NCBI RefSeq assembly: GCF_033955345.1
Contig: NZ_CP138332.1
Coordinates: 3,224,001-3,288,000 of the forward strand
Direction of reading: 5' to 3'
From: Sphingobacterium bambusae
GTDB lineage: Bacteria > Bacteroidota > Bacteroidia > Sphingobacteriales > Sphingobacteriaceae
DNA: 64,000 nucleotides
Shown: in pieces, positions 16,889 through 26,024 of the stretch
Position numbering within the stretch: the stretch's first letter is position 1
Layout: the number at the start of each line of letters is the position of its first letter
Translations under genes and position numbers: made by a program
Notes under the pieces: model-generated
Databases searched by the model: none
Seen by the model: only the letters and a program-made list of their open reading frames with translations
What the model was told of the DNA's origin: nothing

Positions 16889-18442
16889 ATGAAGATCTTG
16901 AATATATTGAAACCCGTTTTTTTCTTGGCTGTAATCAGTTTGTTATTTGCAGCTTGTACAAAAGAAGAGTTGATCCAGCCCGCAAGCGGCGAAGCGCAGG
17001 TTAATGTACTGCTTGATGGGGTGGATGAAGGCGAAGAGAGCAGTATGAAAATGGCTTCGGCTTCCGGCGAAAAAATGAGCAATGTACAACAGGTCACCAT
17101 TCCTTTCAACGAAGAGTTTTCCCTACAGGCTACGTTAGAGGCCGAACAGTCTACAACCGTTGTTCGCAAAGTTAGTATGTCTGCAGGTAATCGCGCGGCA
17201 GCAAGCAAAACCGTTACTGCACTTCCACAAGGAGTGCGCTATCGTGTGGTGGCATACGATGAAACAGGCAAGTATGTCGCTGATAATGTATATACCGTTG
17301 GGAGCAGCAGCAGCAATACCCCTTTTAAGTTGAATGCCGGCAAATCCTATACCTTCTTGGCCTTCTCCATCAGAAGCAGCAGCGATGTGCCTGCAGTCAA
17401 TACCGCGCAAAGCCTGAGTGCTGCATCGTTATCTGGATTGAACGGCAGTAGCGATTTTATGTATTTCAAAAGTACGGTAACCTTGAATGCAGGAGACAAT
17501 AACCTCAATGTGGTATTGAAGCATCTGTTTACGCAAATCACGACGAGCATTAATGCCGCCGCTGTGGGCACGATCGAAAGTAGCAGCGTTACTTTAGGGC
17601 CACACCACAGTTCCGTCGGCGTGAAATTGACCGATGCAAGCATCAGTTACAATGGAACGGCTGGAACAACTCCGCTCACTTTTACCGGTGTCGGAACGAC
17701 GAAAATCACCAGTACACCGACTATCATCAGCCATCCTGCAACCCAAGCTGGGGTGTTGACCATCGCGTCCATTAAGGCGGGGGGCACCACGCGTACGGGT
17801 TTGGAGGTTACAGGTTTGAATATCCAACCGGGTGTAAAATATAACTTAAACCTCACCTTGACGCCGAAATTCGGCATCAGCTTGGGCGGTTATACTTGGG
17901 CACCGGCAAACTTGGTGTACAATAACGGTAATTATGGCTTTGCCGCCAACCAAGGGGTATATGGCGATCAATGGCAAGTAAATGCCTTGTTGCCCATTGG
18001 TAAAGGTTCGGGCAGTGAAGGGCAACAGACCTACGATGCGGCGAAAGATCCTTGTCGGAAGGTTACCTCGAATGGTGGCAACTGGCGCACACCCACAATG
18101 GCACAATTGCAAGCTATTACCGGGGCTAATCGCAATGAAAAGCCTATTTTTCATGTGCGTTACGATTTGCCTGGACAGCCACGCGCGAGCTACAACGGTG
18201 TAGGTGGATTGTTTATCGGAACAACGACACAACCGGCGCAGGCCGATATCGACAACTATGTGTTCTTGCCCTATGCTGGCGAGAGCAGCTGGGGGCAGGG
18301 ACAAATGGGTACCTACTGGACGGTGACGCCGAGTAGTGCCAATAATGAACGCTTTCAATTTAATACTGGCGATGTAACTTGGCCATACAGTAGCCAATAT
18401 TATAATGCCGGCGGAAGTATCCGCTGCGTAAAGGCACAATAA
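16889..18442 (+). CDS. Fimbrillin/FISUMP-type lipoprotein 1
   Basis: A 517-residue lipoprotein (lipobox 'LFAACTK', Cys near residue 23). Two beta-sandwich regions like those of Bacteroidota fimbrillins span about 60-330: 'QGVRYRVVAYDETGKYV', 'NVVLKHLFTQITTSINA'. A C-terminal FISUMP-like domain follows (about 345-517): 'YTWAPANLVY', 'NWRTPTMAQLQAI', ending 'GGSIRCVKAQ'. Such proteins are surface-exposed and may be adhesin or fimbria components. It is the partner of short peptide 1, 12 bases upstream, and is followed by a clear terminator. It is paralogous to the proteins starting at 48308, 51043 and 53494, though more diverged than they are from each other. Confidence 0.8.
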   Translation: MKILNILKPVFFLAVISLLFAACTKEELIQPASGEAQVNVLLDGVDEGEESSMKMASASGEKMSNVQQVTIPFNEEFSLQATLEAEQSTTVVRKVSMSAGNRAAASKTVTALPQGVRYRVVAYDETGKYVADNVYTVGSSSSNTPFKLNAGKSYTFLAFSIRSSSDVPAVNTAQSLSAASLSGLNGSSDFMYFKSTVTLNAGDNNLNVVLKHLFTQITTSINAAAVGTIESSSVTLGPHHSSVGVKLTDASISYNGTAGTTPLTFTGVGTTKITSTPTIISHPATQAGVLTIASIKAGGTTRTGLEVTGLNIQPGVKYNLNLTLTPKFGISLGGYTWAPANLVYNNGNYGFAANQGVYGDQWQVNALLPIGKGSGSEGQQTYDAAKDPCRKVTSNGGNWRTPTMAQLQAITGANRNEKPIFHVRYDLPGQPRASYNGVGGLFIGTTTQPAQADIDNYVFLPYAGESSWGQGQMGTYWTVTPSSANNERFQFNTGDVTWPYSSQYYNAGGSIRCVKAQ

Positions 18443-18466
18443 ATACCAACATTAACCATACTATTT

Positions 18467-18512
18467 AGCGAGGATTGCAAACCGTTTAGGAACAGCAATT
18501 CTCGCTTTTTTT
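18467..18512 (+). terminator. Terminator after lipoprotein 1
   Basis: A 12-base stem (AGCGAGGATTGC / GCAATTCTCGCT with one G-U pair) is followed by a run of seven T's. It closes the first peptide/lipoprotein transcription unit before the EPS operon promoter region. Confidence 0.85.
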
Positions 18513-18575
18513 GCGCTTCATTTTTTATGCACACAATCGATTGCGTAACAAAAGGGATACTTGTTGTTGGTGCCT

Positions 18576-18595
18576 TTGTGGCGCTTCGGCTACAA
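18576..18595. promoter_or_regulatory. Operator-like palindrome, site 3 (upstream of EPS operon)
   Basis: TTGTGG-CGCTTCGG-CTACAA; one mismatch in the left half-site, eight-base spacing kept. It overlaps TGCCTTTG, one base off the TAnnTTTG promoter box, with TTG triplets 8-16 bases upstream. Confidence 0.5.
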
Positions 18596-18627
18596 AGATT
18601 CTAGCGCTGTAGCGGGATGTCTTTGAA

Positions 18628-18647
18628 CTGTAGTTGTAGCGCTACAG
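18628..18647. promoter_or_regulatory. Operator-like palindrome, site 4 (upstream of EPS operon)
   Basis: CTGTAG-TTGTAGCG-CTACAG, a perfect palindrome in its half-sites with the same eight-base spacing. It is the second site within 55 bases and lies about 120 bases before the first EPS gene. Confidence 0.55.
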
Positions 18648-18765
18648 AATCAATTAAATGCCCGTAAATACTGGGCTAGATTAAACTTTGAGCGTACTTT
18701 TGGGCTATGGAAATCGTCGTACCAAGCATCTACAACGACGATCAACAACATAAAAATTGACAACT

Positions 18766-19974
18766 ATGAAAACGCTTCTAATAATTGTGCCATTCTTTAT
18801 CGCTCTATACCTTGGTCGGGTTATTTTGCCCTTCGTTTTCTTGGTATGTTTCAAGAAAAGACTCTTCGATCCTATCGATAAAAGAAAAGTACATACGAAG
18901 CTTATCCCGCGCTTGGGTGGTGTTGCTTTTGCACCGGTACAATGTTTCTTGATGACCCTTGCCGTTGTCGTTTTTTACAAGTACAATTTTGTAAACCTGA
19001 GCATCAATACCGAAGAGGTATTACCCATGTTCCTTTTGTTGATCTGTGGCTTGGTGATGCTGTTTCTTGTTGGTATAGGTGATGATCTAGTTGGCGTAAG
19101 CTACAAATGGAAATTTGCTGTGCAAATCTTTGTAGCTTCCCTGTTTCCGTTGTCGGGCCTCTGGATCAATGATCTTTACGGTGTTTTCTTTATCACCGCC
19201 ATTCCGGCTTATGTAGGTATGCCCCTTACCGTGTTGGTGGTTATTTTAATTATCAACGCGGTCAACCTTATCGATGGTTTGGATGGCCTTTGTTCGGGTC
19301 TTATCGCTGTCGGTTGCTTGGTGTTGGGTGTTATGTTTGCCTTGCAAAATGCCTACCTGCACGCCATGTTTGCCTTTATCACCGCAGGTGTTTTAATTCC
19401 TTTCTTCTACTTCAACGTGTTTGGTATCAACAAGCGTCGTCACCGTATCTTTATGGGCGATACCGGTAGCCTTACCTTGGGGCTTTCCATCGCCTTCTTG
19501 GCCATCAGCTTCGCCATGAACAATGCAGCCATCAAGCCTTTCTACGAAGGTGCTATTGTGGCGGCATTCTCGGTATTGATCGTGCCCGTGATGGATGTGT
19601 TGCGCGTTATGTTTGTGCGCTACCGCGCCGGCAAGCCTCTTTTCATGCCCGATAGAAGCCACATCCACCATAAATTATTGGATCTTGGTCTGTCACACCA
19701 TAGCGCCATGTTGTCTATCGTAGGCTTCGCCGCTTTCTTCGCCATCTTCAATAGCGTGATGGTTAACTACATCAGCAACAATATTGTATTGATTTGGGAT
19801 GTATTGCTATGGGTGGGCTTTCATATTGCGTTAAATCGCGTGGAAAGCTTTCGCCATACACAACGCATACAGGACTTGCTGAAAGCCGAAAACAAATTGA
19901 AAAATACTGAAAATAAAAAGCTAAATTTACAGGATATGACATTAAACAATCTCCAGTTGGAGAATGTTCGTTAA
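18766..19974 (+). CDS. WecA/MraY-type polyprenyl-phosphate sugar-1-phosphate transferase (copy 2)
   Basis: A 402-residue membrane enzyme that opens the EPS operon and should start repeat-unit synthesis on undecaprenyl phosphate. Motifs parallel copy 1: 'RKVHTKLIPRLGG', 'GIGDDL', 'NAVNLIDGLDGL', 'FMGDTGS', 'DRSHIHHKL'. It has a longer charged C-terminal tail with a 'KLKNTENKKLNLQDMTLNNL' segment, likely cytoplasmic. I chose the ATG at 18766; a TTG nine bases earlier is less likely. The epimerase gene follows after 21 bases. Confidence 0.93.
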   Translation: MKTLLIIVPFFIALYLGRVILPFVFLVCFKKRLFDPIDKRKVHTKLIPRLGGVAFAPVQCFLMTLAVVVFYKYNFVNLSINTEEVLPMFLLLICGLVMLFLVGIGDDLVGVSYKWKFAVQIFVASLFPLSGLWINDLYGVFFITAIPAYVGMPLTVLVVILIINAVNLIDGLDGLCSGLIAVGCLVLGVMFALQNAYLHAMFAFITAGVLIPFFYFNVFGINKRRHRIFMGDTGSLTLGLSIAFLAISFAMNNAAIKPFYEGAIVAAFSVLIVPVMDVLRVMFVRYRAGKPLFMPDRSHIHHKLLDLGLSHHSAMLSIVGFAAFFAIFNSVMVNYISNNIVLIWDVLLWVGFHIALNRVESFRHTQRIQDLLKAENKLKNTENKKLNLQDMTLNNLQLENVR

Positions 19975-19995
19975 TCCTTAAATTAACAGCTATCT

Positions 19996-20955
19996 ATGAA
20001 AGTGACCATTATTGGCGGATCCGGATTTGTGGGGACGCGTCTTATCGAAAACTTGTTGCTTTCGGAAGATGTGCACATCGCCAATCTCGATAAAAAGCAA
20101 AGTGATACCTACGCCTCCCTAACGCAAATTGCCGATGTAACCGATGCCTCGAGCATCCGCGCGGCACTGCCGGGTACAGATGTGGTCGTGCTGCTCGCGG
20201 CCGAACATCGCGACGATGTTTCTCCCACTTCGCTCTACTATGATGTCAATGTGCAGGGCACCCAGCATGTTCTGGAAGCCATGGCCGAAAATAACGTCAA
20301 ACATATCATTTTTGCTAGCTCCGTTGCTGTTTACGGTTTGGATAAAGAGAATCCTACCGAAACGCTGCCGGCAGATCCTTTTAATCATTATGGCAAAAGC
20401 AAGTGGCAGGCCGAAGAGGTACTGCAGGCTTGGTTTAAAAACCATAGCGACTGGACCATTTCCATTGTGCGCCCCACCGTTATTTTTGGCGAAGGCAACC
20501 GTGGAAATGTATGGAACCTGCTCAACCAAATTGCTTCCGGCAAGTTTATGATGATCGGCCCCGGCACCAACCGCAAGTCTATGGCTTATGTAGGCAACGT
20601 GGTGGCCTTCCTCCAATTTCTCATCCAAAACAAAAATAGCGGTTACGAGGTTTATAACTATGTGGATAAACCCGATTTTACAACAAACGATCTGGTTTAC
20701 CATACCGGCAAAGTGCTGGACAAGAAAATCCCTACCCGTCGCATTCCCTATTGGTTGGGCATGTTGGGGGGCTATGGCTTTGATGTCCTCGCTTGGGTAA
20801 CGCGCAAAAAGTTGCCCATCAGTTCCGTGCGCGTGCAAAAGTTTTGCGCCGTCACGCAGTTTGATTCCTCCAAGGCCATGGGTTCCGGCTTTGTGCCCCC
20901 ATTTAGTATGGAAGAGGGATTGCGCAGAACACTAAAATCGGAGTTTGGTAAATAA
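19996..20955 (+). CDS. NAD-dependent epimerase/dehydratase (extended SDR)
   Basis: A 319-residue cytoplasmic enzyme that changes a nucleotide-activated sugar. The Rossmann motif is 'GGSGFVG' at residues 7-13. The catalytic tyrosine and lysine are in 'YGKSK' near residue 130, with Ser in 'FASSVAVYG' near 110. Length fits extended short-chain dehydrogenases such as GalE-like and WbpP-like enzymes. Its place between WecA and the flippase gene points to making an EPS precursor. Substrate not assignable. Confidence 0.9.
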   Translation: MKVTIIGGSGFVGTRLIENLLLSEDVHIANLDKKQSDTYASLTQIADVTDASSIRAALPGTDVVVLLAAEHRDDVSPTSLYYDVNVQGTQHVLEAMAENNVKHIIFASSVAVYGLDKENPTETLPADPFNHYGKSKWQAEEVLQAWFKNHSDWTISIVRPTVIFGEGNRGNVWNLLNQIASGKFMMIGPGTNRKSMAYVGNVVAFLQFLIQNKNSGYEVYNYVDKPDFTTNDLVYHTGKVLDKKIPTRRIPYWLGMLGGYGFDVLAWVTRKKLPISSVRVQKFCAVTQFDSSKAMGSGFVPPFSMEEGLRRTLKSEFGK

Positions 20956-20985
20956 AGCAAAGTCTTAGTAGCTTAATCCTATATT

Positions 20986-22422
20986 ATGTCGCTTAAACAG
21001 CAGGCTTTTACCGGCGTAGTTTGGACATTTGCGGAGCAGTTTGGCTCGCAGATTGTTGGCTTCTTGACGAGCTTGGCACTCGCGCGACTTTTGCTTCCGG
21101 CAGATTTTGGTACCATTGCACTGTTTGGGGTGGTGATGGCCATCGCCAAAGTGTTTTTGGATAGTGGCTTAACGGCGAGCCTTGTTCGTACGTCAAATGC
21201 CGATGATACGGATTTCTCTACTGTTTTTTGGTTCAATTTAGCCGCCGGCATTATTTTATATATTTTTGTGTTTTTGGTGGCCCCCTTGGTTGCAGAGTTT
21301 TATACGCTTCCGCTTTTGACCCCCTTAATCCGGGTTTACGCCATTATTCTGATCATCGACTCCTTGGTGTCGGTGCAAGGCGTGCAGTTTGTGAAAAATT
21401 TAGATTTTAAAACAAACTTCAAAATACAGTTACCTTCTATTATTGTTGGTGCAATTGCTGGAATTTCCTTTGCCTATTTTGGATTTGGAGCATGGTCGTT
21501 GGTTTATGCTTCGCTCGTCCAAAATTCAATCTTCACCCTGCAATATTGGCTGTATAGTGATTGGCGTCCGTCCTTTACGTTCAGTAAAAGTAAATTTCAT
21601 CAACATTTTGCCTTTGGTTCGCGGATTATGCTGTCCAATCTTTTGGATGTCTCCTTCAATAATATTTACACGATCCTAATTGGCAAGAAATACTCCACGG
21701 TCGAACTTGGCCTTTATAACCGCGCCGACTCCCTTAAGCAGCTGCCCGTAAACAATATTTCCAGCGCTTTAAACAAAGTATCCTTTCCGCTTTTTGCAAA
21801 AATCAGCCATGACGATGCCTTGTTGAAAGATGCTTACAAAAAGATTCTTTCCATCGTTATCTTTGTTATTGCACCCATTATTGCTTTTATGGTGGTATCG
21901 GCCGAGCCTCTAATTCGTTTTTTACTAACCGACAAATGGCTACCCGCTGTTCCCTACTTTCAGATTTTAGCGATCGCGGGCGTTCTATACCCCATCCACG
22001 CCTACAACCTCAATGTGTTGCAAGTAAAAGGGCGATCAGATTTATTTTTGAAATTAGAAGTGTTCAAGAAAATATTGGTCGTTATTGTCGTGTTAGCCTC
22101 CTTACCTTTTGGTATTTTAGGCTTGCTATGGGGGCAAGTTATTACCTCTATAGTGGCACTTTTTATTAATACCCACTATACCGGTAAATTTTTAAAATAC
22201 AGCGTTTTTTCGCAAATTAGAGATTTGATGCCCAGCTTGCTGCTGGCATCACTTTGTGCGCTGGCCGTCTATTTTTTAGACAAGATGTATATCGCTGGTC
22301 TTACCGATTTATATAGGCTTTGTATTTTAGCGCTGTTGTACGCCGGCCTTTATTTAGGCATTGTCCTATTGACTAAAGGAAAGGAAATAGGCATGTTGAA
22401 AGAATTAATTTTTAAGAGATGA
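20986..22422 (+). CDS. Wzx-type lipid-linked repeat-unit flippase (MOP superfamily)
   Basis: A 478-residue protein with about 12-14 hydrophobic segments. It is similar to WzxC/TuaB lipopolysaccharide biosynthesis proteins, starting 'MSLKQQAFTGVVWTFAEQFG' with 'GFLTSLALARLLLPADFGTI'. It should flip the undecaprenyl-linked repeat unit across the inner membrane for Wzy-dependent polymerisation. Its stop overlaps the start of the aminotransferase gene by four bases, showing translational coupling. Confidence 0.92.
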   Translation: MSLKQQAFTGVVWTFAEQFGSQIVGFLTSLALARLLLPADFGTIALFGVVMAIAKVFLDSGLTASLVRTSNADDTDFSTVFWFNLAAGIILYIFVFLVAPLVAEFYTLPLLTPLIRVYAIILIIDSLVSVQGVQFVKNLDFKTNFKIQLPSIIVGAIAGISFAYFGFGAWSLVYASLVQNSIFTLQYWLYSDWRPSFTFSKSKFHQHFAFGSRIMLSNLLDVSFNNIYTILIGKKYSTVELGLYNRADSLKQLPVNNISSALNKVSFPLFAKISHDDALLKDAYKKILSIVIFVIAPIIAFMVVSAEPLIRFLLTDKWLPAVPYFQILAIAGVLYPIHAYNLNVLQVKGRSDLFLKLEVFKKILVVIVVLASLPFGILGLLWGQVITSIVALFINTHYTGKFLKYSVFSQIRDLMPSLLLASLCALAVYFLDKMYIAGLTDLYRLCILALLYAGLYLGIVLLTKGKEIGMLKELIFKR

Positions 22423-23501
22423 TACCTGTAACAAAACCTTTTCTCCCGCCACGGGAAGTATATGATAAATTTGTCGATGGCATTTGGCATCGACAATGGC
22501 TGACGAATATGGGGCCTTTGGCCAGCCAATTGGAAATGGACCTAAAGGATTTTTTACAGGTCAATCATCTACTTTTTGTCACCAATGGTACGGTTGCGCT
22601 ACAAATGGCGTTAAAAGCATTAGCCGTTAGTGGCGAGGTGATTACAACACCATTCTCCTTCGTGGCCACAACATCCAGTATCGTTTGGGAAGGTTGCCAA
22701 CCCGTGTTTGTCGATATTGATCCGCAAAGCCTCAATATCGATCCCACGAAAATTGAAGCCGCTATTACAGCTAAAACATCGGCTATCCTGGCCACCCATG
22801 TCTATGGTAATCCTTGCGATGTGGAAGCCATCGAGCGCATTGCCAAAAAACACAAATTGAAGGTTATTTATGATGGTGCACATGCTTTCGGCGTTAAGGT
22901 AAACGGTCGCTCTGTATTTGAATATGGTGATGTAAGCATTTGTTCCTTACATGCTACCAAGTTGTACCATTCCATCGAAGGCGGATTGATAATCACCAAA
23001 GATCCTAGTCTGCTAAAGAAGTTGGCCTCCATGCGTAACTTCGGTATTTCTGGTTTTGAAAGCTTTGCCGATCTAGGCATCAACGCGAAAAATTCAGAGT
23101 TCCACGCTGCTATGGGACTGGCCAATCTCGAATTGGTGAACGGTATTATGGAAAAAAGAGTAGCGTTGATCCATCGTTACGAATCCAAATTAAAAAACTT
23201 TAAAGCTTTTCGACCAAAGTGGCACGATAAGTCCGCGAATAACGGAGCCTATTTACCCTATGTGCTGGAATCTGAAGAGTTACTCTTGAAAGTAAAGAAA
23301 GAGCTTGACGGACATGAAATCTTTACCAGACGCTATTTTTATCCTAGCCTTGCGAAGGCATTACCCTATTTAGATCCAGTGGAAATGCCGGTAACGGATA
23401 GTACTGCTAAACGGGTATTATGCCTGCCCCTGTTTTACGAATTGACCTTCGAAGAGGTGGATATTATTTGTCGGATAATTTTACGTACGCAAAATAATTA
23501 A
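22419..23501 (+). CDS. DegT/DnrJ/EryC1 family sugar aminotransferase
   Basis: A 360-residue PLP enzyme that makes amino sugars from keto nucleotide sugars. The N-terminal segment 'PVTKPFLPPREVYDKF' and 'LFVTNGTVALQMALKAL' are typical. The PLP lysine is in 'SLHATKLYHSIEGG' near residue 180, and a conserved loop reads 'YDGAHAFGV'. It is followed three bases later by a PglD-like acetyltransferase gene. That aminotransferase plus acetyltransferase pairing is seen in pathways for acetamido-dideoxy sugars (established for PglE/PglD-like pairs; inferred here). Confidence 0.92.
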   Translation: MIPVTKPFLPPREVYDKFVDGIWHRQWLTNMGPLASQLEMDLKDFLQVNHLLFVTNGTVALQMALKALAVSGEVITTPFSFVATTSSIVWEGCQPVFVDIDPQSLNIDPTKIEAAITAKTSAILATHVYGNPCDVEAIERIAKKHKLKVIYDGAHAFGVKVNGRSVFEYGDVSICSLHATKLYHSIEGGLIITKDPSLLKKLASMRNFGISGFESFADLGINAKNSEFHAAMGLANLELVNGIMEKRVALIHRYESKLKNFKAFRPKWHDKSANNGAYLPYVLESEELLLKVKKELDGHEIFTRRYFYPSLAKALPYLDPVEMPVTDSTAKRVLCLPLFYELTFEEVDIICRIILRTQNN

Positions 23502-23504
23502 GGT

Positions 23505-24131
23505 ATGTTGATAATCGGAGCAGGAGGATTGGCTAAAGAAATCTTGGAGGTATGTCATCGTAACGACTTATTGACAGATTTGGCATTCTACGATGATGTC
23601 AATCCCGATAAGCTACATCTTTTAGGCTTTCCTGTTTTGAAGACTGAAGTTGCTGCACAAGAATATTTCTCCGAGACGGATAATAGATTTTGTCTAGGGA
23701 TTGGTAATCCCAAATTAAGAGCGGCCATGGTTGATAAGTTTCAAAGTTTAGGGGGGCAATTACATTCTGTTGTTAGTAAGCACGCTGATATGGGTACTTA
23801 TGGGGTGTCTATTGGAATAGGCAATACTATTTTGGGAGATGCGCTCATCTCTAATAGTGTCTCCATTGGAAAGGCTGGCCTTATCTATTATAAAACGGTA
23901 GTTGCCCACGACGTATATATCGACGACTTTGTGGAATTGTCTCCAGGCGCTACCTTGCTAGGAGGTTGTAAAGTCGGGACTTTTAGCCAGATTGGGGCTA
24001 ATGCTACAATCTTACCAAAGGTGACGATAGGTTCTCATGTCGTAGTTGGAGCTGGCGCTGTAGTAAATCGGGATCTGCCTGATAACTGTATAGCAGTTGG
24101 TGTACCTGCTCGAATTATAAAAGAAAACTAG
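23505..24131 (+). CDS. NeuD/PglD-family sugar acetyltransferase
   Basis: A 208-residue enzyme. The N-terminal Rossmann-like nucleotide-sugar-binding part begins 'MLIIGAGGLAKEILEV'. The C-terminal left-handed beta-helix has hexapeptide repeats from about residue 95 to 200 ('GIGNTILGDALISNSVSIGK', 'IGANATILPKVTIGSHVVVG'). The catalytic His is probably in 'VVAHDVYI' near residue 133. It likely acetylates the amino group installed by the aminotransferase next to it. Confidence 0.9.
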   Translation: MLIIGAGGLAKEILEVCHRNDLLTDLAFYDDVNPDKLHLLGFPVLKTEVAAQEYFSETDNRFCLGIGNPKLRAAMVDKFQSLGGQLHSVVSKHADMGTYGVSIGIGNTILGDALISNSVSIGKAGLIYYKTVVAHDVYIDDFVELSPGATLLGGCKVGTFSQIGANATILPKVTIGSHVVVGAGAVVNRDLPDNCIAVGVPARIIKEN

Positions 24132-24133
24132 TT

Positions 24134-25021
24134 ATGCAAAAGCTGCTTGTTAGTGTCGTCATGATCACCTATGGTCACGAAGATTATATTATCGAAGCTA
24201 TAAAAGGCGTCTTAATGCAGGAATTTGACGGCGATATCGAGTTGATTATTGCTAATGACAAATCTCCTGATAACACGGACGAAATATGCGAAAAATACTT
24301 TTCTTCCATAGAATTGTCCTCGAATATTTCTATTCGGTACACAAGGCATGTTGAGAATAAAGGTGTAATTCCGAATTTTGTTTGGGCTTTAAATCAAGCA
24401 AAAGGTGAATATATAGCAATATGCGAAGGCGATGATTATTGGATAGATCCTCTCAAGATCCAAAAACAAGTTGACTTTTTAAAAAGCCACGAGGAATATT
24501 CTGCTTGCATTAGCGATAGAGTTTTTTATTACCAAGATGAAAAAAAAGAAGAGTATTCAAGATATCCAAAAATAATAACTAACGATATGATCTTATTTGG
24601 AGAGGTTTTGCCAACTCAATGTGTATTGTTTAGAAATATTTTGAAATTTGAGCAGTTCAGTAAATTTGATGGTCATCCAGCGGGGGATAGGATACTATCT
24701 TATTTAATTACTTTAGTAGCACCTGTTTATAATATTGGTGACGTTACTTCTGTTTATCGTTTAACAGGGAGGGGGGCTTGGAGTCAATTTAGGGATTTGA
24801 ATCAAAATGTAATAAATGCGAAGAGCTTGAAAGATTTTCATGATTTAGTTGGACTTAAAAGAGGTAATAAGTTTATAAAAAATCGCTTATACCTCGTTTT
24901 CGACGATATGCTGAGAAAAAATAACGATTTAGATCTAGTGGAATTTATGAAAATGTTCAACGTTAATTACTGGTTGTTACTTCGTTTTTATATACATTTT
25001 TTTAGGACTAAATATCTTTAA
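24134..25021 (+). CDS. Glycosyltransferase family 2
   Basis: A 295-residue GT-A enzyme ('VSVVMITYGHEDYIIEAIKG'), with nucleotide-binding 'NDKSPDNT' and the segment 'AICEGDDYWIDPLKI' that holds the metal-binding acidic motif. No membrane segment, so cytoplasmic side. From here to about 25.0 kb and again at 29-32 kb the DNA is notably more AT-rich than the operon ends, common for acquired specificity genes. Linkage and donor are unknown. Confidence 0.9.
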   Translation: MQKLLVSVVMITYGHEDYIIEAIKGVLMQEFDGDIELIIANDKSPDNTDEICEKYFSSIELSSNISIRYTRHVENKGVIPNFVWALNQAKGEYIAICEGDDYWIDPLKIQKQVDFLKSHEEYSACISDRVFYYQDEKKEEYSRYPKIITNDMILFGEVLPTQCVLFRNILKFEQFSKFDGHPAGDRILSYLITLVAPVYNIGDVTSVYRLTGRGAWSQFRDLNQNVINAKSLKDFHDLVGLKRGNKFIKNRLYLVFDDMLRKNNDLDLVEFMKMFNVNYWLLLRFYIHFFRTKYL

Positions 25022-25057
25022 AATTAATTGGAGTAGAGGAACTTGAAATACCAAAAA

Positions 25058-26002
25058 ATGTCTAAACCGCTGATTTCTGTTATCATACCTGTGTATAATG
25101 TTGAAACCTACTTGGAAGCATGTATCAAATCTGTTTTAATGCAATCCTACGATGATTTAGAGATACTTTTGGTTAATGATGGTTCTTCCGATACAAGCGG
25201 CGAAATTTGCGATCTATACGCAGAAAAGGACTCACGAATAAAGACCATCCACAAGAAAAATGGTGGACTTTCTTCTGCAAGAAACACAGGACTGGATCAT
25301 GCTGCTGGAGAATTTATCTGTTTTGTAGATAGTGACGACATCATTCACCCACAATTTATTAGCATTTTGTTTGGCAGTTTAGATGGTAGTGATATGGCAT
25401 TCTGCAGTTATCAAACTTTTGAAGAGGATACTCCTAAAGATTTCCATATCCTTGATGATTTCGCAGCGAAGACCTACCAAGGGCAAGATATGTTGTCACA
25501 AATTTTTTCCTTTAAGTATCCCCTATTAGTTATTGCTTGCAATAAGATATATAAACGCCAAATTTGGGAAAGAATACGATTCCCTTTAAATAAAATTCAC
25601 GAAGATGAATTTGTCGTTCATTTGATTTTAGACCAGTGCCACTTCATTAAATTCGTCAATCATCCACTTTATTATTATAGACAGCGAGCGGGAAGCGTGA
25701 TGACAGCTGCCTCCAATAGAAACGCTATCTTGAACAAGATGGAAGCCTTCGCTTTAAGGCGCGATTTCTTTTTAGATCGTGACATGGAGTCTGATGCACA
25801 AAAACTCAACGATGAGATTTTGTATCGGTGTCTAATGGCTACGGTGGATAAAGACAATCCAATTTGGCAGGATATAGGCATTAGAACAATTATTTTTAAA
25901 AGTGGGCTACCCGTGAAGGCTAGAATTCTGTTGCTAGTTAAGAAGAAGCTCTATGGTATTTATTTAATATTGGTCGGGTTATTAAGAAAGAAAAAGTTAT
26001 AA
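25058..26002 (+). CDS. Glycosyltransferase family 2
   Basis: About 314 residues. The GT-A core starts 'PLISVIIPVYNVETYLEACI', then 'VNDGSSDTSGEICD' and 'FVDSDDIIHPQF' carrying the DxD-like motif near residue 95. The C-terminal part is basic with a hydrophobic stretch near the end ('YGIYLILVGLL') that may associate with the membrane. I chose the ATG at 25058; a TTG at 25043, preceded by AGAGG, is an alternative that adds five residues. Confidence 0.9.
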   Translation: MSKPLISVIIPVYNVETYLEACIKSVLMQSYDDLEILLVNDGSSDTSGEICDLYAEKDSRIKTIHKKNGGLSSARNTGLDHAAGEFICFVDSDDIIHPQFISILFGSLDGSDMAFCSYQTFEEDTPKDFHILDDFAAKTYQGQDMLSQIFSFKYPLLVIACNKIYKRQIWERIRFPLNKIHEDEFVVHLILDQCHFIKFVNHPLYYYRQRAGSVMTAASNRNAILNKMEAFALRRDFFLDRDMESDAQKLNDEILYRCLMATVDKDNPIWQDIGIRTIIFKSGLPVKARILLLVKKKLYGIYLILVGLLRKKKL

Positions 26003-26024
26003 AACCAGTCAATTTAAACAAGAG

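Noticed and set aside
20119..20838. 239-codon ORF antisense to the epimerase gene
   Set aside because: Fully opposite a gene with clear family motifs; the translation shows no domain and is rich in His/Ile as expected for a shadow frame.
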